Assembly (NCBI GenBank): GCA_000155715.1
Contig: DS990598.1
Location: 379,705 to 443,704 of the forward strand
Length of the DNA: 64,000 nucleotides
Reading direction: 5' to 3'
From: a gamma proteobacterium HTCC5015
GTDB taxonomy: Bacteria > Pseudomonadota > Gammaproteobacteria > HTCC5015
Every line of letters begins with the position of its first letter. The first letter of the stretch is position 1. A model generated the notes under the pieces. It made no database searches and was not told the origin of the DNA. It saw nothing but the letters and a program-made list of their open reading frames with translations. This document shows, one piece after another, positions 57,386-64,000 of this stretch. Made by a program: the position numbers and the translations under genes.

Positions 57386-59299
57386 ATGGGAAAAATTATT
57401 GGTATTGACCTCGGCACGACCAACTCTTGTGTCGCTGTCATGGAGGGCGACAAGCCCCGTGTTATTGAGAACGCCGAAGGCGATCGCACCACGCCATCAG
57501 TGGTGGCATTTGCCGACGACGATGAAGTGTTGGTGGGCCAGCCCGCCAAGCGCCAAGCGGTGACCAACCCCGAGAACACGCTGTACGCTGTTAAGCGTTT
57601 GATCGGTCGTCAGTTTGAGGAAAGCGCCGTTCAGAAAGACATCGATTTGGTGCCTTATAAAATCATCAAGTCGAATAACGGTGACGCTTGGGTGCAAGTG
57701 AAAGACAAGCAGATGGCCCCGCCTGAGATTTCTGCGCGCGTGCTGCAGAAAATGAAGAAAACGGCTGAGGAGTATCTCGGTGAGACGGTGACGGAAGCTG
57801 TCATCACGGTGCCCGCTTACTTTAACGACTCTCAACGTCAGGCCACCAAAGACGCCGGTAAAATTGCGGGCTTGGATGTGAAACGCATCATCAACGAGCC
57901 CACGGCAGCGGCACTGGCCTACGGCATGGACAAGCAGGGCGGCGATAAAAAGATTGCCGTTTACGACTTGGGTGGCGGTACCTTTGACGTCTCGATCATT
58001 GAAATCGCCGATATGGATGGCGAAGGCCATCAGTTTGAAGTGCTGGCCACTAATGGCGACACCTTCCTCGGTGGTGAAGACTTTGACATGCGCTTGATCG
58101 ACTACCTAGTCGATGAGTTCAAAAAAGACCAAGGCGTTGATTTGAAAGGCGACGCACTGGCTATGCAGCGCTTAAAAGAAGCTGCAGAGAAAGCCAAGAT
58201 CGAACTGTCTTCGGCGCAGCAGACCGACGTCAATCTGCCCTACATTACTGCGGATGCCTCTGGCCCCAAACACTTGAACATTAAAGTGTCACGCGCCAAA
58301 TTGGAGTCGCTGGTGGAGGAGCTGATCAAGCGCACAATCGACCCCTGTCGCACAGCACTTAAAGATGCGGGCCTCGCCGTGGGCGACATTACTGATGTCA
58401 TCCTAGTCGGCGGTCAAACGCGTATGCCGCAAGTACAAAAAGTGGTCAACGACTTCTTTGGTAAAGAGGCGCGTCGCGACGTGAACCCCGACGAGGCCGT
58501 CGCCCTCGGTGCTTCGATTCAAGGCGGTGTACTCGGCGGTGACGTTAAAGATGTACTGCTCCTCGATGTCACGCCTTTGTCGCTCGGTATCGAGACCATG
58601 GGCGGTGTCATGACCAAGCTGATCGACAAGAACACGACGATTCCCACCAATGCGAGCCAAGTGTTCTCGACGGCGGAAGACAACCAGCCCGCGGTGACGA
58701 TTCACGTGCTGCAAGGTGAGCGCGAAGTGGCCAGTGGCAACAAGTCGCTGGGTAAATTTGATTTGGCCGATATTCCGCCCGCACCGCGCGGCCAGCCTCA
58801 GATCGAAGTTACTTTCGATATTGATGCCAACGGCATTATGCACGTGTCGGCCAAAGACAAGGCCACAGGTAAGGAACAGTCGATTCAGATTAAGGCGTCT
58901 TCGGGCTTGTCTGACGACGAAGTCGAGCAAATGATTCAAGACGCCGAGGCCCACGCGGAAGAGGACAAAAAAGTTCGCGAATTGGTCGAGGCGCGCAATC
59001 AGGCCGATGGCATGATCCACGCCGTGGAAAAATCCATCGAAGAGCTGGGTGATAAGGCGACTGATGAAGAGAAACAGTCGGTCACGACAGCCATCGATGC
59101 GCTGAAGGAAGCGGTGAAAGGCGATGACCTTGAAGATATTCAAGCGAAGACCGAAGCGCTGACCCAAGCGATGGGCCCCATCACGCAGAAGGCCTACGCG
59201 GAGCAGGAAGGTGAAGCGGGTGCCGAAGGCGACGCCGCCGAGGGCGGTGATGATGTGGTCGATGCCGACTTTGAAGAAGTCAACGACGACAAGAAGTAA
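57386..59299 (+). CDS. dnaK: Chaperone protein DnaK (Hsp70)
   Basis: DnaK is the ATP-dependent Hsp70. 637 residues: [18 protein letters not shown] (first phosphate loop) at the start, [16 protein letters not shown] near 192, [11 protein letters not shown] near 341, then the substrate-binding domain and an acidic, Gly/Ala-rich tail ending [12 protein letters not shown]. The N-terminal domain carries the extra segment typical of gram-negative bacteria. It precedes dnaJ by 60 bases. Confidence 0.98.
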   Translation: MGKIIGIDLGTTNSCVAVMEGDKPRVIENAEGDRTTPSVVAFADDDEVLVGQPAKRQAVTNPENTLYAVKRLIGRQFEESAVQKDIDLVPYKIIKSNNGDAWVQVKDKQMAPPEISARVLQKMKKTAEEYLGETVTEAVITVPAYFNDSQRQATKDAGKIAGLDVKRIINEPTAAALAYGMDKQGGDKKIAVYDLGGGTFDVSIIEIADMDGEGHQFEVLATNGDTFLGGEDFDMRLIDYLVDEFKKDQGVDLKGDALAMQRLKEAAEKAKIELSSAQQTDVNLPYITADASGPKHLNIKVSRAKLESLVEELIKRTIDPCRTALKDAGLAVGDITDVILVGGQTRMPQVQKVVNDFFGKEARRDVNPDEAVALGASIQGGVLGGDVKDVLLLDVTPLSLGIETMGGVMTKLIDKNTTIPTNASQVFSTAEDNQPAVTIHVLQGEREVASGNKSLGKFDLADIPPAPRGQPQIEVTFDIDANGIMHVSAKDKATGKEQSIQIKASSGLSDDEVEQMIQDAEAHAEEDKKVRELVEARNQADGMIHAVEKSIEELGDKATDEEKQSVTTAIDALKEAVKGDDLEDIQAKTEALTQAMGPITQKAYAEQEGEAGAEGDAAEGGDDVVDADFEEVNDDKK

Positions 59300-59359
59300 G
59301 AGTAATGGTGGCGGTGCCGAGCACGGCTTGGCGCCGCGATCAAATGCCAACGGTGAACT

Positions 59360-60499
59360 ATGTCTAAGCGAGATTACTACGAGGTTTTAGGGGTATCGAA
59401 AGGTGCCGACGACGGTGAGCTGAAAAAAGCCTACCGCAAGTTGGCCATGAAGTATCACCCCGACCGCAACCCCGATAACGAAGAAGCCGAGATCAAGTTC
59501 AAAGAGGCCAAAGAAGCCTACGAGGTATTAACCGATCCCCAGAAGCGACAAGCGTACGACCAATTTGGTCACGCCGGTGTCGATGGCTCTGCGGGCGGTG
59601 GCTTCGGTGGTGCCGGAGGCTTTGGCGATATGGGCGATGTTTTCGGCGACATCTTCGGCGATATCTTCGGAGGTAGTCGTCGCGGTGGCGGTGGTCCGCG
59701 ACGATTTCGCGGTGCCGACCTGCAATACAATTTAGACCTTTCTCTAGAAGATGCTGTGCGCGGCACCGACACGAAAATTCGTGTGCCGACCCAAGTGCAC
59801 TGTGAAGTGTGTAATGGCTCTGGTGCTAAGCCAGGTAGCTCGCCAGAAACCTGTGGCACCTGTAACGGAATCGGTCAGGTGCGTATGCAACAGGGCTTTT
59901 TCTCAGTACAGCAAACCTGTCCCACCTGCCGCGGTACAGGGCAGACGATTTCTGACCCCTGTACGTCTTGCCACGGCCGAGGCCGCAAAGAGGAATCTAA
60001 GACACTGTCGGTTAAAATTCCAGCCGGTGTTGATACGGGCGATCGCATTCGCTTAAGTGGCGAGGGCGAGGCGGGAGAAAACGGCGGTCCCGCTGGCGAT
60101 TTGTTTGTGCAGGTGCACGTTAAGCGTCACGCCATTTTTGAGCGCGACGGCGCCAACTTGATGTGCGCGGTTCCCGTCAGTTTCACGACCGCAGCGCTAG
60201 GGGGAGAGTTAGAAGTGCCCACGCTCGATGGCCGCGTGAACTTAAAAATTCCCGCGGGTACACAATCGGGACGGCAATTCCGCTTGCGCGGCAAGGGGGT
60301 AAAACCCGTGCGCGGCGGCAGTGTCGGCGATATCTTGTGTCGGGTCGATGTGGAAACGCCCATCAATCTCACCAAAAAACAGCGCGAAATCTTGCAAGAC
60401 TTTGAGCAATCAGTAGAAGACGGCGGCTCAAAACACAACCCCAAATCGGGGAGTTGGATGGATGGCGTGAAACAGTTTTTTGACGATTTGAAGTCTTAA
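59360..60499 (+). CDS. dnaJ: Chaperone protein DnaJ
   Basis: DnaJ delivers substrates to DnaK and stimulates its ATPase. 379 residues: J domain with HPD ([14 protein letters not shown] near 33-46), Gly/Phe-rich linker with repeated [10 protein letters not shown] (about 75-110), four CxxCxGxG zinc repeats ([32 protein letters not shown]) at about 143-210, and C-terminal substrate domains. Followed by a terminator. Confidence 0.98.
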   Translation: MSKRDYYEVLGVSKGADDGELKKAYRKLAMKYHPDRNPDNEEAEIKFKEAKEAYEVLTDPQKRQAYDQFGHAGVDGSAGGGFGGAGGFGDMGDVFGDIFGDIFGGSRRGGGGPRRFRGADLQYNLDLSLEDAVRGTDTKIRVPTQVHCEVCNGSGAKPGSSPETCGTCNGIGQVRMQQGFFSVQQTCPTCRGTGQTISDPCTSCHGRGRKEESKTLSVKIPAGVDTGDRIRLSGEGEAGENGGPAGDLFVQVHVKRHAIFERDGANLMCAVPVSFTTAALGGELEVPTLDGRVNLKIPAGTQSGRQFRLRGKGVKPVRGGSVGDILCRVDVETPINLTKKQREILQDFEQSVEDGGSKHNPKSGSWMDGVKQFFDDLKS

Positions 60500-60520
60500 T
60501 GACTCTGGTTTGGAACGACA

Positions 60521-60546
60521 AAAGCCCGCATCGCGGGCTTTTTTTA
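60521..60546 (+). terminator. Terminator of dnaJ
   Basis: AAAGCCCGC pairs with GCGGGCTTT around ATC, followed by a T tract; begins 22 bases past the dnaJ stop. The preceding As allow use by the minus-strand gene as well. Confidence 0.85.
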
Positions 60547-60559
60547 TGGTGCTTTGGAT

Positions 60560-62020
60560 CTAATTGCTGTGGCTTTGGAAAAAGTGCCATATATGGTCGA
60601 TGGCTTCGATGTCATTATTCTGATCACGGTAATCGTCTGGCGTGATAAATTCGCGACTGGGCAAGTTGTGCTTGCCGCCATCAACACGAATGACTTCGAG
60701 CGCTTTTCCCGTGGTGCTATTGCTGTAGGAATAGGTAGTGGCAGTCGAGCCGTCGTCTAACACGAGGTCGGTGTGGCCTGTGGTGGTGGCGGACGTTCCG
60801 GTGCCTAAAATGGTTTGCCACTGGCTAATGGTGTCATCGCCACTGACGACGGAGCCGAGAACGAGAGGGTAAAAACTGGGCGGTGGTGGCGTGCCGCCAC
60901 TCTCTTCAATCATCGCCTCAAGTAGTGCGATTCCAGGGTTGCCGCCCGCATAGGGCATAATCGTGTCTGCGGTGCTAAATAGCATCAGCATGCTGGGGGC
61001 TTGATTAGCTGTGGGGGTGGCGCAGGGTTCTGAACCACTGGCACTCTGGGGCTCATTGGCGACAGTCGCAGCTATGGCATTCCAATCTAGGGTAGACTCG
61101 CGAGCGATGCGATAGCTCATCATGCCGCCGTTGGAAATTCCCATCACAAATAAGTTGGCGCTGTCGATTTTGCCCGACGTCAACGCGTTAATTTCGCTAG
61201 GTAGCGCGTCGATAAAAGCCAAATCGTCACGACTGCGTAGTTGATCGCCTCGACAATCGTTCCAAAATAAGGTGCTCGTTTCAGTGTCATCATCCCCAAT
61301 ACCTAGGCCATTGGGGAAGGCGACAATAACGCCTTGTTCGTCGGCAATTTGTAGCCATCGTCGAGTCGGTGGATCGACATAGAAGCCCGCTTCGGGTTCT
61401 AGAATTTCGTGTTGTTCATTTTTATTGCCAAAGGCGCCGTGGAGAACGAGAACCAGCGGCATGGGAGACGAGTAACCGCTGGGTACATAGTAGTCATAGT
61501 GTCGGGTCAAGTCGTTTCCACTGCCATCCGATTGCGTCCACTCTTGATCCAGTACCATCGCGCCCTGTGCAGAGTAGGGGGCTACATCCACGTTGAATTG
61601 TGCATTGGCTGTGGTGCCGTCGCTATCTTCAACGGTGACGGTGACCGTTGTATTCGAGATAACGCCCTCAACGCCAGAGAGTGTGAGCTCGCCAAATTCG
61701 TCAATCGCGGCGTTAATGCCGCCCGCTGCGTCTAAAGAGACACTGAAGCTATTGCCTCCACTACCACCTTCGGTACTGATGGTGTGCGTTTCGGGTAAAA
61801 AGGCGAGGCCTCTACTGAGATCGTCAGGTAAGCTGGTAATTGATAAGGGCGTCTCATCACCCGAGCCGGGCCCAGGGACTTCTCCTGTAAAGTCGGGTGT
61901 ACTAGAACCGTTATCGGGAGCCGCTGTCGCGGGATCCGTTGGGTAAAAGCTTGAACTTTGATCACACGCATTGAGAAACAAAGCGCTGCTGAAAATGAAA
62001 AGAATATAGAGTAGCTTCAT
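60560..62020 (-). CDS. Lipoprotein with PHB depolymerase-like esterase domain
   Basis: A 486-residue protein. The signal ends in the lipobox LNAC near residue 19, then comes a Pro/Ser/Thr-rich linker, an Ig/cadherin-like domain of about 80 residues (GLAFLPETHTISTEGGSGGNSFSVSLD; TVTVTVEDSDGTTANAQFNVDV), and from about 180 an alpha/beta-hydrolase of the LpqC/PHB-depolymerase esterase type: LVLVLHGAFGNK (oxyanion loop), GISNGGMMSY (nucleophile elbow GxSxG), and GGKHNLPSRE (His). Likely a cell-surface esterase for a polyester or polysaccharide side-chain. Monocistronic. Confidence 0.85.
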   Translation of the reverse strand: MKLLYILFIFSSALFLNACDQSSSFYPTDPATAAPDNGSSTPDFTGEVPGPGSGDETPLSITSLPDDLSRGLAFLPETHTISTEGGSGGNSFSVSLDAAGGINAAIDEFGELTLSGVEGVISNTTVTVTVEDSDGTTANAQFNVDVAPYSAQGAMVLDQEWTQSDGSGNDLTRHYDYYVPSGYSSPMPLVLVLHGAFGNKNEQHEILEPEAGFYVDPPTRRWLQIADEQGVIVAFPNGLGIGDDDTETSTLFWNDCRGDQLRSRDDLAFIDALPSEINALTSGKIDSANLFVMGISNGGMMSYRIARESTLDWNAIAATVANEPQSASGSEPCATPTANQAPSMLMLFSTADTIMPYAGGNPGIALLEAMIEESGGTPPPPSFYPLVLGSVVSGDDTISQWQTILGTGTSATTTGHTDLVLDDGSTATTYSYSNSTTGKALEVIRVDGGKHNLPSREFITPDDYRDQNNDIEAIDHIWHFFQSHSN

Positions 62021-62164
62021 CGTTAAATCGCCTGCTTTTTTGCAATACTGAAGCGTTTTATGTGACGACGAAAGTGGCCATAGTCATGGGTGGTGTGACC
62101 ATATCCCTATAGGTCGCGGGTGCGAAGGTTGGTAAGTTTCGGTAAAAAGTGTGAGGAGAAAATC

Positions 62165-63163
62165 GTGAAACAACTTTTAAATAGTTTGCCACTCGTGCTA
62201 TTGGCGTTGCTGAGTGCTTGTGCCAGTGCGGATAAAAAGACATCGACTGAAGACCCCAATGTGGGATTGATGAATTCCTTTGTGTCCCAAGAGCGCACGT
62301 GGGCGGGCTTACAGTCAAAACGCATTTTTCTAAGCGATCAGCAAATGGAATTAACCTATTCAGTCGGTGGTATTGCGGGGCGACCCACCCTCGTGTTGCT
62401 CCACGGCTTTTCAGGTGACCGCAATAATTGGAACCGCGTGGCTCAGCAGCTGCAACAAGACTATCGGCTGATTATTCCCGATTTGCCCGGGCACGGGGAG
62501 AGCAGTTTGCACCCGCGCGATGATTACAGCTCTGCTGAAATGGCTTCCATTCTGCGCGATTTTATCGATCAGCTCGGCATTGAGCGTTATTTCATAGCGG
62601 GTCACTCTATGGGCGGAGGCTTGGCCGTGCAGTGGAGTGTTTTCCGTCCCCAGCAGGTTCAGGGGCTCATCCTAATCAATAGTGCGGGCATCTATGAACA
62701 CAATGGCTCGGCTGTTATGGCTCAAATTGAGCGGGGCAATAACCCGCTATTAGTGCAGAAGGCGGGAGATTTGAAGCGCGTATTGGATGTAGTGACTTAC
62801 CAGCCGCCGTTTATCCCCAAGCGTTTGTTGGGTGAGTACGAAGCTCAGCAAATTGCCCGCGCGGCGACCTACCAAAAGGTGATGGACAGCCTGATGAAAA
62901 CGCAAGAGCACTTGGGCGCTTCCATGTTTCACCGTGCACTGGCTGCGATTCCCAGCCCGTCTCTTGTCGTGTGGGGTCGAGAAGACGCTATTTTTGATGT
63001 GGGCGTAACCGAAGAGCTGCTTGAGGCGCTGCGCGATCCGACGCTGGTGACCTTTGATCGCGTTGGCCATATGTCGCTGCTTGAAGCGCCATGGCGCACG
63101 GCGGATGCCATTCGCCAGTTTGTCGAAAAAACGCGAGCCGCCACAGGCGAGAACGCGCTGTAA
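62165..63163 (+). CDS. Alpha/beta-hydrolase lipoprotein
   Basis: 332 residues. GTG 62165, with AGGAG six bases ahead, gives MKQLLNSLPLVLLALLSAC, a lipoprotein signal with lipobox LSAC. The fold is alpha/beta-hydrolase: LVLLHGFSGDRNNW (oxyanion loop) near 82, IAGHSMGGGLAVQ with nucleophile Ser near 160, an Asp in VVWGREDAIFD near 270, and His in VGHMSLLEAPW near 303. Esterase or lipase of unknown substrate. Second surface hydrolase beside the PHB-depolymerase-like gene. Confidence 0.86.
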   Translation: MKQLLNSLPLVLLALLSACASADKKTSTEDPNVGLMNSFVSQERTWAGLQSKRIFLSDQQMELTYSVGGIAGRPTLVLLHGFSGDRNNWNRVAQQLQQDYRLIIPDLPGHGESSLHPRDDYSSAEMASILRDFIDQLGIERYFIAGHSMGGGLAVQWSVFRPQQVQGLILINSAGIYEHNGSAVMAQIERGNNPLLVQKAGDLKRVLDVVTYQPPFIPKRLLGEYEAQQIARAATYQKVMDSLMKTQEHLGASMFHRALAAIPSPSLVVWGREDAIFDVGVTEELLEALRDPTLVTFDRVGHMSLLEAPWRTADAIRQFVEKTRAATGENAL

Positions 63164-63230
63164 ATAGAGGGGTGTCTGTGCCCCGTTGCTGGTCTGCGTT
63201 ATCATGCCGCTTTCTTTTGGATCTCGGTGA

Positions 63231-64000
<770 letters not shown>

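Noticed and set aside
58403-59350. 315-codon minus-strand frame opposite dnaK
   Set aside because: It is an antisense shadow of dnaK codon bias; composition is Leu/Arg/His-rich with no known domain.

Overview
The window looks like chromosome of a free-living, probably marine or aquatic gammaproteobacterium of the Pseudomonas/Cellvibrio side of the class. Base composition is moderately G+C-rich. The evidence is gene content and order: thrS-infC-rpmI-rplT-pheS-pheT-ihfA-merR-tRNA-Pro, grpE-dnaK-dnaJ-(lipoprotein)-dapB, purB next to a RoxA-type hydroxylase, AcnB, and an assimilatory nitrate operon that carries a phosphatase-kinase gene between transporter and nitrite reductase. The species cannot be named from sequence alone.

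Layout. 1-0.74 kb: tail of an ISL3-type transposase with two frameshifts, followed by REP-like repeats. 1-8 kb: aminotransferase (minus), uvrB, a GMC alcohol dehydrogenase plus zinc alcohol dehydrogenase pair, a lipoprotein and tRNA-Val. 8.2-16.4 kb: rsmE, then the translation operon from thrS to ihfA and a MerR regulator, with an ATC-initiated infC. 16.5-21.3 kb: tRNA-Pro, recJ, prfB with its programmed +1 frameshift, lysS. 21.7-28.8 kb: a small AT-richer HTH/outer-membrane gene pair, then minus-strand genes: an acyltransferase-SDR-DUF2505 operon and a purB-roxA-GNAT run in which the GNAT and a following DUF7931-like segment share one frame but are split by two stops. 29.2-33 kb: HigBA-like toxin-antitoxin, repeats, acnB. 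33.3-36.8 kb: a large orphan lipoprotein, trmJ, and a 264-bp MITE whose insertion supplies the trmJ stop codon.

36.9-54.1 kb is the most integrated region: a nitrate-assimilation and molybdenum-cofactor island. moaC-moaB run leftward; moaD-moaE-mobA-moeA run rightward; then come narK, a PP2C-kinase-membrane-anchor fusion, nirB, nirD, a stand-alone NirB-like FAD reductase, the molybdenum nitrate reductase, a HemD-like protein, an ANTAR (NasT-like) regulator and moaA. Nitrate would be imported, reduced to nitrite by the Mo-bisMGD enzyme and then to ammonium by siroheme NirBD, with cofactor genes for both enzymes alongside. Two near-consensus sigma-54 promoters (before narK and before nirB), each with a similar NtrC-like upstream dyad, suggest nitrogen-starvation control.

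54.2-64 kb: three small membrane or unknown proteins, an FMN reductase, the heat-shock genes grpE, dnaK and dnaJ with sigma-32-type promoters, two alpha/beta-hydrolase lipoproteins, and the start of dapB, which runs off the window end. I did not find a clearly new defence system or CRISPR. The best leads are the regulatory architecture of the nitrate island, the MITE, the split acetyltransferase and the trmJ start buried in a terminator hairpin.
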